A program made the position numbers and the translations under genes. From Mycobacterium sp. Aquia_213 (lineage in GTDB: Bacteria; Actinomycetota; Actinomycetes; Mycobacteriales; Mycobacteriaceae), in assembly GCF_026625985.1 (NCBI RefSeq), contig NZ_CP113116.1:558001-622000 (forward strand): DNA of 64,000 nt, given 5' to 3'. Positions 35,481 to 44,368 of the stretch are shown piece by piece (the stretch's first letter is position 1; each line of letters starts with the position of its first letter). The notes under the pieces are model-generated. The model was not told the origin of the DNA. It saw only the letters and a program-made list of their open reading frames with translations, and made no database searches.

Positions 35481-36413
35481 ATGCCGTCAAAGGCGAGTGT
35501 GGCGATTGTCGGGTCGGGAAATATCAGCACCGACCTGCTCTACAAGCTCCTGCGATCCGACTGGCTGGAACCGCGCTGGATGGTGGGGATCGACCCGGAA
35601 AGCGAAGGCCTGGCGCGGGCCCGCAAGCTGGGTTTGGAAACCACGCACGAGGGCGTCGACTGGCTGCTGGCCCAGTCCGAGAAGCCCGACATGGTGTTCG
35701 AGGCCACCAGCGCCTATGTGCACCGGGACGCGGCGCCGAAATATGAAGCCGCCGGAATCCGGGCCATCGACCTGACGCCGGCCGCGGTGGGTCCGGCGGT
35801 CATTCCGCCGGCGAACCTGCGCCAGCATCTGGATGCACCGAACGTCAACATGATCACCTGCGGTGGGCAGGCGACCATTCCGATCGTCTACGCGGTCTCT
35901 CGGGTGGTGAAGGTGCCTTACGCCGAGATCGTGGCGTCGGTGGCGTCGGTGTCCGCCGGACCGGGCACCCGGGCCAACATCGACGAGTTCACCAAGACCA
36001 CCAGCAAGGGCGTCCAGACCATCGGCGGGGCCGAGCGCGGCAAGGCGATCATCATCCTGAACCCGGCCGACCCGCCGATGATCATGCGCGACACCATCTT
36101 CTGCGCCATCCCCGAGGACGCCGATCACGACACGATCGCCCAGTCCATCCGCGACGTGGTCGCCGAGGTGCAGACCTACGTCCCCGGCTACCGGCTGCTC
36201 AACGAGCCGCAGTTCGACGAACCGTCGGTGGTCAACGGCGGCAACCACCTGGTCACGACGTTCGTCGAGGTCGAGGGTGCCGGCGATTACCTGCCGCCGT
36301 ACGCCGGAAATCTCGACATCATGACGGCGGCGGCCACCAAGGTCGGCGAAGAGATAGCGAAGGAATCCCTGGCGTCCGCGGCTGGCAAGACAGCGGGAGG
36401 AGTACAGGCATGA
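35481..36413 (+). CDS. hsaG: acylating aldehyde dehydrogenase HsaG
   Basis: HsaG converts the aldehyde from HsaF (propanal or acetaldehyde) to the acyl-CoA with NAD. The 310-residue protein has the Rossmann start VAIVGSGNISTDL and the catalytic Cys127 in NMITCGGQATIP. It overlaps hsaF as ATGA; in this family the two proteins form a complex that channels the aldehyde. Confidence 0.95.
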   Translation: MPSKASVAIVGSGNISTDLLYKLLRSDWLEPRWMVGIDPESEGLARARKLGLETTHEGVDWLLAQSEKPDMVFEATSAYVHRDAAPKYEAAGIRAIDLTPAAVGPAVIPPANLRQHLDAPNVNMITCGGQATIPIVYAVSRVVKVPYAEIVASVASVSAGPGTRANIDEFTKTTSKGVQTIGGAERGKAIIILNPADPPMIMRDTIFCAIPEDADHDTIAQSIRDVVAEVQTYVPGYRLLNEPQFDEPSVVNGGNHLVTTFVEVEGAGDYLPPYAGNLDIMTAAATKVGEEIAKESLASAAGKTAGGVQA

Positions 36414-37462
36414 GTACCGACATTTTCTTCAACCCGGTTTGGGATGTCCGCATGACGGACACGTCGCTGCGCGACGGCTCACACCACAAGCGCCACCAGT
36501 TCACCAAGGACGAGGTCCAGGCGATCGTCTCGGCCCTCGACGCGGCCGGGGTGCCGGTGATCGAGGTGACCCACGGTGACGGCCTCGGTGGCTCGTCGTT
36601 CAACTACGGCTTCTCCAAGACTCCCGAGCAGGAGCTGATCAAGCTCGCCGCCGAGACGGCCAAAGAAGCCAAGATCGCGTTCTTGATGCTGCCCGGCGTC
36701 GGCACCAAAGAGGACATCAAAGAGGCCCAGGACAATGGCGGGTCGATCTGCCGGATCGCCACGCATTGCACCGAGGCCGACGTCTCGATCCAGCACTTCG
36801 GTCTGGCTCGCGAGCTGGGCCTGGAAACCGTCGGGTTTTTGATGATGGCCCACACCATTGCGCCGGAGAAGCTGGCCGCGCAGGCCCGCATCATGGCCGA
36901 CGCCGGCTGCCAGTGCGTCTACGTCGTCGACTCGGCCGGCGCTCTGGTGCTCGACGGCGTCGCCGACCGGGTCTCGGCCCTGATCGCCGAACTCGGCGAC
37001 GACGCCCAGGTCGGTTTCCACGGGCACGAGAACCTCGGGCTCGGCGTGGCCAACTCGGTCGAGGCGGTGCGCGCCGGTGCCAAGCAGATCGACGGCAGCG
37101 TGCGCCGGTTCGGTGCGGGCGCGGGTAACGCGCCGGTCGAGGCCTTGATCGGTGTGTTCGACAAGATTGGCGTCAAGACTGGCATCGACTTCTTCGACAT
37201 CGCCGACGCCGCCGAGGACGTGGTGCGCCCGGCCATGCCGGCCGAGTGCCTGCTGGACCGCAACGCGCTGATCATGGGCTACTCCGGGGTCTACTCGAGC
37301 TTCCTCAAGCACGCCGTCCGTCAGGGCGAGCGTTACGGCGTTCCGGCCCACGAGCTGCTGCACCGGGCCGGCCAGCGCAAACTGATCGGCGGCCAGGAAG
37401 ACCAGCTGATCGACATCGCACTCGAGATCAAGCGCGAGCAAGAAAGCGCGGTAACGCGCTGA
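36410..37462 (+). CDS. hsaF: 4-hydroxy-2-oxoacid aldolase HsaF
   Basis: HsaF splits 4-hydroxy-2-oxohexanoate into pyruvate and propanal. The 350-residue class II (metal-dependent) aldolase has the DmpG-type start MTDTSLRDGSHHKRHQ and the metal-binding GFHGHENLGLGVANS. The C-terminal part carries the small communication domain. The pair with hsaG is translationally coupled. The upstream enzymes HsaA-D are not in this window. Confidence 0.95.
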   Translation: MSTDIFFNPVWDVRMTDTSLRDGSHHKRHQFTKDEVQAIVSALDAAGVPVIEVTHGDGLGGSSFNYGFSKTPEQELIKLAAETAKEAKIAFLMLPGVGTKEDIKEAQDNGGSICRIATHCTEADVSIQHFGLARELGLETVGFLMMAHTIAPEKLAAQARIMADAGCQCVYVVDSAGALVLDGVADRVSALIAELGDDAQVGFHGHENLGLGVANSVEAVRAGAKQIDGSVRRFGAGAGNAPVEALIGVFDKIGVKTGIDFFDIADAAEDVVRPAMPAECLLDRNALIMGYSGVYSSFLKHAVRQGERYGVPAHELLHRAGQRKLIGGQEDQLIDIALEIKREQESAVTR

Positions 37463-37539
37463 ACCCGCTGTTGTAACGCACCGGCTTCGCTTTGCTGGGG
37501 CACAGCCCGGGCACAGCTGACGTCGGTAGCCTGGCCCGC

Positions 37540-37848
37540 ATGAGCACATCCAACACACGCGGCCTGCGTCGCCGCGGACTGTACGGCCTGCTCGCCGGCG
37601 GGCTACTTTCTGCAACCGCCGCGACGGTGATCGGGCTGCCCCTGGCGGCCACAGCTAACGCGGATCCGTGCAATCAGACCGTGGGTGAGTCCATCAACGC
37701 GTATCTGACCCGGCATCCCGATGTGAAGCAGACGCTGTCCGCCAAGTCTCAGGCGGAGGGCGGCGGCCCCAATGTCATGGACTACCTGAATCGGCATCCC
37801 GATGTCCGCCAGCACCTGATCGACCTGTCCCAGCAGTGCACCTCGTAG
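37540..37848 (+). CDS. small secreted hemophore-related protein
   Basis: This 102-residue exported protein has a basic N-terminus (RGLRRRG), a hydrophobic core (LLAGGLLSATAATVIGLPLAA) and a likely cleavage near ANA-DPC. The mature part has two Cys, one right after the signal and one near the C-terminus, and a twice-repeated motif YLTRHPDVKQ / YLNRHPDVRQ. This resembles the mycobacterial Rv0203-type hemophore family, a call made from memory. ATG 37540 is preferred over 37492. It occupies the place of PPE61/PPE62 in M. tuberculosis. Haem binding is plausible, not shown. Confidence 0.78.
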   Translation: MSTSNTRGLRRRGLYGLLAGGLLSATAATVIGLPLAATANADPCNQTVGESINAYLTRHPDVKQTLSAKSQAEGGGPNVMDYLNRHPDVRQHLIDLSQQCTS

Positions 37849-37912
37849 CGAGCGGGCCTCGTCGATAAACGTCTGCGACGACGCGCGGGAATGTTCGCCA
37901 TTGACGAAAAAG

Positions 37913-37926
37913 TAGAACACGTTCTA
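37913..37926. promoter_or_regulatory. KstR operator upstream of the Rv3531c homologue
   Basis: TAGAACACGTTCTA is a perfect palindrome of the KstR consensus. It ends 10 bases before the GTG start of the next gene. Confidence 0.92.
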
Positions 37927-37936
37927 GCGTCTAGGC

Positions 37937-39064
37937 GTGTTCTCTGATCCCCTTGCCTCCGCGATCGCCGAGGCCGAGCAGTTAGTAACCGCCGCACCGT
38001 TCATCGAGACCGAAGCCGATCTGCTCGAAGGACTGCAGTATCTGGCCGGTGGAATCTCGGCCTGTATCCATATGGCGGTCGACTACGACCGCGACCATCC
38101 GTTCCTGCAGTCGGGCACCGGGCCGTTCACCAAGATGGGCCTGGACAACCCGGACACCCTGTACTTCGGCACGCGCGTGCACGCCAACCACGACTACGTG
38201 GTCACCGGCGTACGGGGCACCACCACCGACCTGAGCTTCCAGTTGCTCGGCGGCGAGTACACCGACGACAACGTGCCCGCCAGCCAGGCCGCGTTCGACG
38301 ACCGCGAGCTCGAGATCGCGGCCGACGGCACCTTCGAGTGGCGGGTGCGACCGACCAGTAACGGCCAGCTGGTGATCCGTGAGGTCTACGGCGACTGGTC
38401 AGCCCAGCGTGGCACGCTGGCGATCTCCCGGCTGGACACCGCCGGCACCGCGCCGCCGCCACTGACCCGCGAGCTCATCGAAAGGCGTTATGCGACAGCG
38501 GGAAAGCAACTCATCCAACGGATCAAGACCTGGCTGCAATTCCCGCAGTGGTTTTACGACAACCTCCCCGTCAACACGCTGACCGCACCGCGGCTCACCC
38601 CGGGTGGCCTGGCGACGCAGTACTCGTCGGTCGGGCATTGGGATCTGAATCCGGACCAGGCGCTGATCATCACCATTCCGGTCAGCGACGCGCCTTACCT
38701 CGGGTTCCAGCTCGGCAGTCTGTGGTACATCTCGCTGGACTACATCAACCACCAGACCTCGCTGAACAACACGCAGGCACAGGCGGATCCGGACGGCAAG
38801 GTCCGCATCGTCGTCGCCGATGCAAATCCGGGTGTGACCAACTGGGTCGAGACCCTGGCGCACCGACGCGGATACCTGCAGTTCCGCTGGCAGCGAGTGT
38901 CGCGCGAGCTGACCGATGCCGACGGCCCGACGGTCGAGCTGGTCGACCTCGACGCGGTGGCGAGCAAGTTGCCCTACTTCGACCACAACAAGATTTCCGA
39001 GGACGACTGGCGCGCGCGAATTACACTGCGCCATCAACAAATTCAGGCAAGGATGCTGGGATGA
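37937..39064 (+). CDS. DUF1214-containing protein (Rv3531c homologue)
   Basis: This 375-residue protein of unknown function is under a KstR box. The C-terminal half (about 230-350) holds the DUF1214-like segment TIPVSDAPYLGFQLGSLWY followed by HQTSLNNTQA and RGYLQFRWQR. The N-terminal half has no family I recognise. The GTG start lies 10 bases after the operator. It overlaps the next gene (ATGA), forming an operon Rv3531c-Rv3530c-Rv3529c. It has no signal peptide or membrane segment. A role in sterol metabolism follows only from regulation and context. Confidence 0.88.
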   Translation: MFSDPLASAIAEAEQLVTAAPFIETEADLLEGLQYLAGGISACIHMAVDYDRDHPFLQSGTGPFTKMGLDNPDTLYFGTRVHANHDYVVTGVRGTTTDLSFQLLGGEYTDDNVPASQAAFDDRELEIAADGTFEWRVRPTSNGQLVIREVYGDWSAQRGTLAISRLDTAGTAPPPLTRELIERRYATAGKQLIQRIKTWLQFPQWFYDNLPVNTLTAPRLTPGGLATQYSSVGHWDLNPDQALIITIPVSDAPYLGFQLGSLWYISLDYINHQTSLNNTQAQADPDGKVRIVVADANPGVTNWVETLAHRRGYLQFRWQRVSRELTDADGPTVELVDLDAVASKLPYFDHNKISEDDWRARITLRHQQIQARMLG

Positions 39065-39843
39065 CGAAGTTGCTCGATGGCAAGGTAGTGGTGATCAGCG
39101 GTGTGGGCCCGGGTCTGGGCACCACATTGGCGCACCGATGCACGCGGGAAGGCGCCGATCTGGTGCTGGCTGCGCGCACTCCCGAACGCCTGGACGACGT
39201 CGCCAAGCAGATCGCCGACATCGGCGGCCGTGCGACGACGGTGCGCACCGACATCACCGAAGACGACCAGGTGAGCAACCTCGTCGACGCTACGCTGGAG
39301 GCCTACGGCAAGGTCGACGTGCTGATCAACAACGCGTTCCGGGTGCCCTCGCTGAAGCCGTTCTCGGGTACCAGCTTTCAGCACATCCGCGACGCTATCG
39401 AACTCAGCGCGCTGGGTGCGCTGCGCCTGATCCAGGGCTTCACCCCGGCGCTGGCCGAGGCAAAGGGCTCGATCGTCAACGTCAACTCGATGGTGCTTCG
39501 GCACTCGCAGGCGAAGTACGGCGCCTACAAGATGGCCAAGTCCGCGCTGCTGTCCATGTCCCATTCGCTGGCCACCGAGCTGGGGGAGCAGGGCATCCGC
39601 GTCAATTCCGTTGCTCCCGGCTACATCTGGGGTGAGACGCTGCAGGCATACTTCAACCACCAGGCCGGCAAGTACGGCACCACCGCCGAGCAGATCTACG
39701 ACGCGACCGCGGCCGACTCCGACCTCAAGCGGCTGCCCACCGAGGACGAGGTGGCCTCGGCGATTCTGTTCATGGCCAGCGACCTGTCCAGCGGCATCAC
39801 CGGCCAGACGCTGGATGTCAACTGCGGGGAGTACCACACCTAA
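39061..39843 (+). CDS. short-chain dehydrogenase (Rv3530c homologue)
   Basis: This SDR has 260 residues: VVVISGVGPGLGTTLAHRCTREGADLVLAAR at residues 8-38, DVLINNAFR, and the active-site region NSMVLRHSQAKYGAYKMAKSALL, where the YxxxK reads YKMAK or YGAYK. The ATG at 39061 overlaps the preceding stop. A longer frame exists inside the previous gene but has no SDR sequence. The substrate is unknown to me; it shares the KstR promoter of the operon. Confidence 0.9.
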   Translation: MTKLLDGKVVVISGVGPGLGTTLAHRCTREGADLVLAARTPERLDDVAKQIADIGGRATTVRTDITEDDQVSNLVDATLEAYGKVDVLINNAFRVPSLKPFSGTSFQHIRDAIELSALGALRLIQGFTPALAEAKGSIVNVNSMVLRHSQAKYGAYKMAKSALLSMSHSLATELGEQGIRVNSVAPGYIWGETLQAYFNHQAGKYGTTAEQIYDATAADSDLKRLPTEDEVASAILFMASDLSSGITGQTLDVNCGEYHT

Positions 39844-40988
39844 TGGCGGAACGCACCGACGTCGGCACCGTCGAGGACATGCACGCGTCGGCCACCAAGC
39901 TGGTTGGGCTAGACGACTTCGGCGTCGACGACGACAACTACCGTGAAGCGCTGGGGGTGCTGCTGGAGTCCTATCGGCGCGACGCGAACCTGACTTCGTT
40001 GGGCAGCAAGATGAATCGGTTCTTCTTGCGCGGCGCGTTGGTGGCCAGGCTGTTCTCGGAGTCCGCATGGAAGCAGTATCCGCAGTACGCCGACGTCGCC
40101 ATCGAGCGGCCGATCTTCGTCACTGGGCTGCCGCGCACCGGCACTACGATCTTGCACCGCCTGCTCGGTGCCGACCCCGTCCATCAGGGTCTGCATTTGT
40201 GGCTGGCCGAGTTCCCGCAGCCGCGTCCGCCTCGCGACACCTGGGATTCAAACCCGTGGTACAGCCAGCTCAACGCGCAGTTCACCAAGGCGCACGAGGA
40301 GAATCCGGACTACACCGGCCTACATTTCATGGCCGCCTACGAGCTGGAGGAGTGCTGGCAGCTGCTGCGCCAGTCGCTGCATTCGGTGTCGTACGAGACG
40401 CTGTCGCACCTACCGACCTATTCGCAGTGGCTGTCCCAGCAGGACTGGACGCCGTCGTATCGGCGGCACCGCCGCAACCTTCAGTTGATCGGCCTCAACG
40501 ATGTCGAAAAGCGTTGGGTGCTCAAGAATCCCAGCCATCTGTTCGCGCTCGACGCGTTGCTGGAGACCTACCCGGACGCGCTGGTGATCCAGACGCACCG
40601 GCCGGTGGAGACGATCATGGGATCGATGTGCTCGCTGGCGCAGCACACCGCCGAGGGATGGTCGGACACCTTCGTGGGGGCGCAGATCGGCGCGGATTCA
40701 ATGGATACCTGGTCACGCGGGCTGGAGCGATTCAACACCGTGCGCGCCAAACACGATCCGGCCCAGTTCTACGACGTCGACTACCGCGATTTGATCGCCG
40801 ATCCGCTCGGGACTGTCGCCAATGTGTACCAATACTTCGGCATGGATCTGACTGACGAGGCCCGAAAGGCTATGGAGGACAGCCACGCCGAGAGTCAGAC
40901 CGGCGCGCGGGCTCCGAAGCACAAGTACTCGCTGGCCGACTACGGGCTCACCGCCGACGAGGTCAAGGAACGCTTCGCGGGGCTGTAA
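39843..40988 (+). CDS. sulfotransferase-family protein (Rv3529c homologue)
   Basis: This 381-residue protein resembles PAPS-dependent sulfotransferases (Stf-type). The 5'-phosphosulfate loop is PIFVTGLPRTGTTILHRLL near residue 90. A later segment VLKNPSHLFALDALLETYPDALVIQTHR matches the 3'-phosphate-binding part. The start overlaps the SDR stop by one base (TAATG). Its acceptor is unknown; a sterol-derived or lipid hydroxyl is a guess from context. It is convergent with the next gene, 6 bases apart. Confidence 0.88.
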   Translation: MAERTDVGTVEDMHASATKLVGLDDFGVDDDNYREALGVLLESYRRDANLTSLGSKMNRFFLRGALVARLFSESAWKQYPQYADVAIERPIFVTGLPRTGTTILHRLLGADPVHQGLHLWLAEFPQPRPPRDTWDSNPWYSQLNAQFTKAHEENPDYTGLHFMAAYELEECWQLLRQSLHSVSYETLSHLPTYSQWLSQQDWTPSYRRHRRNLQLIGLNDVEKRWVLKNPSHLFALDALLETYPDALVIQTHRPVETIMGSMCSLAQHTAEGWSDTFVGAQIGADSMDTWSRGLERFNTVRAKHDPAQFYDVDYRDLIADPLGTVANVYQYFGMDLTDEARKAMEDSHAESQTGARAPKHKYSLADYGLTADEVKERFAGL

Positions 40989-40994
40989 GCCGAC

Positions 40995-41441
40995 CTAGTC
41001 TTCGTCGGGGCGCTCCAGATAGCCCTCGGCGACCGCGTGTTCGATGCTGTCGGACAGCCGCGGGCACGACCTGGTTCGTGCGGTGTCGCCGCCGGATTCC
41101 CGCACCTCGGCGAAGTGGGCGCACCGCTGCGACGCCTCGGCATTCCATTGCACCGCAGTATGTCCCGGACCCAGTCGTCGCACGCTCACCGTGATGTGGC
41201 AGAAGCGGCAATCCACCGGCTGCAGACCTGAGGTGAGGTAGCGCTCCCGGTCGGCCAGGCTGGCCTCGCGGACCGCGGCAGCACGCTGCGGGTCGTTCGT
41301 GAAATCCCTTGACTTCGACCAGGATCCAGACCCACCGTTGCGGGCGGGCTTGTCCTCGTGATCGTGGCCGTCGCCATGCAGCAGCAGCATCGATCGGGCG
41401 AGCCGATCGACGTCGGGAACCGCCGGCTGATCGTCAGGCAT
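40995..41441 (-). CDS. conserved hypothetical protein (Rv3527 homologue)
   Basis: This 148-residue soluble protein has a central CRFCHITVSVRRLGPGHTAVQW and a later SQRCAHFAEV, giving Cys/His residues that could bind a metal. I recognise no enzyme family. The ATG is 4 bases after the kshA stop, so it is probably translated from the kshA transcript. A longer frame upstream reads into kshA out of frame and is rejected. Confidence 0.82.
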   Translation of the reverse strand: MPDDQPAVPDVDRLARSMLLLHGDGHDHEDKPARNGGSGSWSKSRDFTNDPQRAAAVREASLADRERYLTSGLQPVDCRFCHITVSVRRLGPGHTAVQWNAEASQRCAHFAEVRESGGDTARTRSCPRLSDSIEHAVAEGYLERPDED

Positions 41442-41445
41442 GTCG

Positions 41446-42618
41446 TCAGTGTTGTTCGACTGGAACTTCTTCGGCCGCAGCGGTTTCGGCGTCCTGTGCC
41501 TTGAGGTTCTCGGCCACCTCGACGTTCCAGTGCTCAATGGCGCGGCTGGTGTCCACCTCGATCTCGAAGCGCTCCACCATCTCCGGCTCGACATCGGCGG
41601 CATCGACGTAGAACTGCTGATACCAGCGACGCAGCTGGTACACCGCGCCGTCTTCCTCGACCAACAGCGGGTTGTCGATCCTGGTCTTGTGCTTCCAGAT
41701 TTCGACGTCCTGCAGGAAGCCCTTGCTGACACCCTCGGTGAAGACTTTCGAAAGCTTGTTGGTCATCTTTTCGTCCATGCCCTTGGGCTTTTCGACGATC
41801 ACGCCCCACTGCAGCATGAAGGAGTTCTGGGTCACCGGGTAGTGGCAGTTGATCAGAATCGACTCGGCCTTGTATCCGCCGTAGCTGTTGTGCAGCCAGT
41901 TGATCATGAACGACGGGCCGAAATAGGACGCTTCGGAGTCCAGGTGCGCCTCGCCGTAAGAGGTGCCCAGATCGTTGACATCGGGGCGGCCCACGTTGTG
42001 CAGGTATTGCGAAGCGATGTGGCCCTCGAAGACGTTCTTGAAGTAGGTCGGCAAGCCGAAGTGGATGTAGAAGAAGTGCGCCATATCGGTGACATTGTCG
42101 ATGATGTCGCGGCAGTTGGACCCTTCGATGAGGATGCTGTTCCAGCGCCACTCGGTCCACTCGTCACTGTGGGATTCCGGGATGTCCGGAATGCGAACGG
42201 CGGGGTCCGGCGGGTTGTTCTCGTGGTCGTGCCAGACGAACAGCAGGCCGCCGCGCACATCGGTAGTCCACGACCGGGTGCGCGCTGTTTTCGGCGTGCG
42301 CTTGGCGTAAGGCACCAGCTTGCAGCGGCCATCGCCACCCCAGCGCCAGTCGTGGAACGGGCAGGCGACCTCGTCGCCCTTGATCGTGCCCTCGGACAGG
42401 TCCCCACCCATATGGCGGCAGTAGCCGTCGAGAACCTTGATGTCGCCCTGCGAGTCCGCGAACACCACCAGCTTGGTGCCGAACGCCTGAATCGAGTGCG
42501 GCTTGCCGTCCCGGAAGTCCTCCGCGACGCCCAGGCAGTGCCAACCGCGGGCGTATCTGGTCGGCAACGCGCCGGGATCGATTTCCCGGATGCCGACCGC
42601 TTTAGTGTCGGTAGTCAC
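41446..42618 (-). CDS. kshA: 3-ketosteroid 9alpha-hydroxylase oxygenase KshA
   Basis: KshA is the Rieske oxygenase that hydroxylates C9 of 3-ketosteroids; with KstD it opens ring B. The 390-residue protein has Rieske ligands Cys67/His69 (YCRHMGG) and Cys86/His89 (CPFHDWRW). Mononuclear iron ligands His181 and His186 are in NVTDMAHFFYIHFG. The GTG start at 42618 follows GGAGG with nine bases spacing. The reductase KshB is not in the window; in M. tuberculosis it is next to hsaA. Confidence 0.96.
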   Translation of the reverse strand: MTTDTKAVGIREIDPGALPTRYARGWHCLGVAEDFRDGKPHSIQAFGTKLVVFADSQGDIKVLDGYCRHMGGDLSEGTIKGDEVACPFHDWRWGGDGRCKLVPYAKRTPKTARTRSWTTDVRGGLLFVWHDHENNPPDPAVRIPDIPESHSDEWTEWRWNSILIEGSNCRDIIDNVTDMAHFFYIHFGLPTYFKNVFEGHIASQYLHNVGRPDVNDLGTSYGEAHLDSEASYFGPSFMINWLHNSYGGYKAESILINCHYPVTQNSFMLQWGVIVEKPKGMDEKMTNKLSKVFTEGVSKGFLQDVEIWKHKTRIDNPLLVEEDGAVYQLRRWYQQFYVDAADVEPEMVERFEIEVDTSRAIEHWNVEVAENLKAQDAETAAAEEVPVEQH

Positions 42619-42648
42619 CTGTCACCTCCAGCTTGCTGGCCTTCTAAC

Positions 42649-42662
42649 TAGAACACGTTACA
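42649..42662. promoter_or_regulatory. KstR operator (kshA/Rv3525c-like intergenic)
   Basis: TAGAACACGTTACA fits TnnAACnnGTTnnA. It lies 30 bases before the kshA start and 82 before the divergent carbonic-anhydrase-like gene, so it mainly serves kshA. Confidence 0.9.
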
Positions 42663-42744
42663 GTTTTTAGACCCGCGCGCGCAACGACAGCGGGCCTAGC
42701 TGCGTTGTCCCGGGGGTGCTTCATGCTTGGGGTATATCTAGACG

Positions 42745-43269
42745 ATGCCACTGTTTGCATTCGAGGGTCGAGCGCCAAGGATCGATCCCACAGCCTTCGT
42801 GGCGCCGACCGCGACCCTGATCGGCGACGTTACGGTCGAGGCCGGGGCGTCGGTCTGGTTCAACGCCGTACTGCGCGGCGACTATGGGCCGATCGTCGTG
42901 CGGGAAGGCGCCAATGTGCAGGACGGCTCGGTGTTGCACGCGCCGCCAGGGATCCCCGTCGATATCGGACCGGGTGCGACGGTGGCCCATATGTGCGTCA
43001 TTCACGGCGTTCACGTCGGTTCCGAGGCACTGATCGCCAACCACGCCACCGTTCTCGACGGTGCGGTGATCGGTGCGCGCAGCCTGGTTGCAGCCCATTC
43101 TCTGGTGACGGCCGGCACGCAGATCCCGGCCGGGGTGCTCGTTGTCGGATCCCCGGCCCAGATCAAGGGCCCCATCGCCGGAACGGGCGCCGAGATGTGG
43201 ATCAACCTGAACCCGCAGGCCTACCGTGACCTCGCGCAGCGGCATCTCGCCGGGCTGGAGCCGATCTAG
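42745..43269 (+). CDS. gamma-carbonic-anhydrase-like hexapeptide protein (Rv3525c homologue)
   Basis: This 174-residue left-handed beta-helix protein has repeated [LIV]GxxxxV-type hexapeptides from about residue 15 to 130. The three zinc histidines are spaced as in gamma-type enzymes: His65 (VLHAPPG), His82 and His87 (AHMCVIHG). Related proteins include CaiE/PaaY/YrdA, some of which are thioesterases rather than carbonic anhydrases, so the reaction is open. It diverges from kshA. Confidence 0.9.
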   Translation: MPLFAFEGRAPRIDPTAFVAPTATLIGDVTVEAGASVWFNAVLRGDYGPIVVREGANVQDGSVLHAPPGIPVDIGPGATVAHMCVIHGVHVGSEALIANHATVLDGAVIGARSLVAAHSLVTAGTQIPAGVLVVGSPAQIKGPIAGTGAEMWINLNPQAYRDLAQRHLAGLEPI

Positions 43270-43279
43270 ACCGCCTGGG

Positions 43280-44260
43280 TCAATGCGTGAGTTCTGTCGG
43301 CTGATATCCCGCCGGCAACTTCAGCACCCGGTTGTGGAAGTCGACCACATACACGTCGTCCTGAGGCCCGACCGCTATCCCATAGGGCGCGAACAGATCA
43401 CCGAAAGGCAGCAGGGACACCATGTTCGAGCCCGCCGTCAGCCGTAGCACCCGGTTGTTGTTCAAGTCGGTGACGTAGACGCTGTTGCTGCGGTCGATGG
43501 CCACACTGTTCGGAAAGTTCAGGCCGGTGAACGGGAGGATGACCGGGGTGGTCGTGCCCGCGGCCAGCTTCTGCACCCGATTGTTGCCCGCGTCCGCGAC
43601 ATAGATGGCGTCGGCGCTGTCCACCGCGAGATCGTAGGGCTGGTTGAGTCCGGTGAACGGCACCGGAACCTGAACATTCGAGCCGACGGGCATTTCGAGC
43701 ACCTGGTTGTTCTTGAAATCGGCGACGTAGACATTCCCGACGCTGTCTGCCGTCACGCCATGGGGCTCGGTCAGACCGGTGAACGGAAGTTCGATCTGGG
43801 TCTTGGCGCCGGCCGGAAGTTCCAGCACCCGCTTGTCGTTCTCGTCAACGGCGTAGAGATCGCCCTTGGTGTCCACCGCCAGACCGGCCGGGCGGTTCAG
43901 CCCGGTGAACGGCAACTCGATTGGCGTGTTGGAGCCGGCCCGCAACTCCAGCACCCGGTTGCCGCCCGAGTCGGCGACGTACACATTGCCGGCGCTGTCC
44001 ACCTCCACCCCTTCGGGATCCGCGAGGGTGAACGGCAGCACGACAGGGCCGGGAGCGGACGGCGCGGAGCTTGACGTCACGGTCTGCGTGGACGCGGCCT
44101 TGCCGGACGATGTGCGCCCGAAGGCGAAGTATCCGACCAGGCCGAGGATCGTGATGATCACGACGGCCGCGGCGCCCAGGATCGCTGGGGTGGGCCGGGA
44201 CCGTGGCGCCTTTGGCGGCTTTGCCTTCGCCGGCGCTTCGAACTCCCAATCGTCGTCCAT
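43280..44260 (-). CDS. membrane-anchored NHL-repeat propeller protein (Rv3524-like), copy 1
   Basis: This 326-residue protein has a short cytosolic N-terminus rich in Lys/Pro, one membrane helix at about 28-48 (AILGAAAVVIITILGLVGYFAF), and an outer domain of six NHL repeats. The repeats share VAVDSAGNVYVADxGNNRV and LPFTGL units. This resembles the sensor propeller of PknD without a kinase. I prefer ATG 44260 with GAGGAG eight bases before it; the frame runs to 44296. It is a tandem paralogue of the next gene, with a shared upstream element. Confidence 0.9.
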   Translation of the reverse strand: MDDDWEFEAPAKAKPPKAPRSRPTPAILGAAAVVIITILGLVGYFAFGRTSSGKAASTQTVTSSSAPSAPGPVVLPFTLADPEGVEVDSAGNVYVADSGGNRVLELRAGSNTPIELPFTGLNRPAGLAVDTKGDLYAVDENDKRVLELPAGAKTQIELPFTGLTEPHGVTADSVGNVYVADFKNNQVLEMPVGSNVQVPVPFTGLNQPYDLAVDSADAIYVADAGNNRVQKLAAGTTTPVILPFTGLNFPNSVAIDRSNSVYVTDLNNNRVLRLTAGSNMVSLLPFGDLFAPYGIAVGPQDDVYVVDFHNRVLKLPAGYQPTELTH

Positions 44261-44279
44261 GCGCCGGCTCCTCAACCAC

Positions 44280-44313
44280 CACGGTGTTCGCGACACCAGG
44301 ACACTACCGCGCG
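44280..44313 (-). promoter_or_regulatory. putative promoter element of NHL copy 1
   Basis: A 34-base stretch is 30/34 identical to 45343-45376, at the same distance (about 20 bases) from the start codon of its paralogue. On the minus strand it contains TAGTGT, a TAnnnT-type -10 hexamer. Conservation of both sequence and spacing suggests a promoter copied with the gene. Confidence 0.55.
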
Positions 44314-44368
44314 GTATTCCCGACGCATAGCAAGATGCGGAGAAATACTCGCCCTGCGGAAGTCTGGG

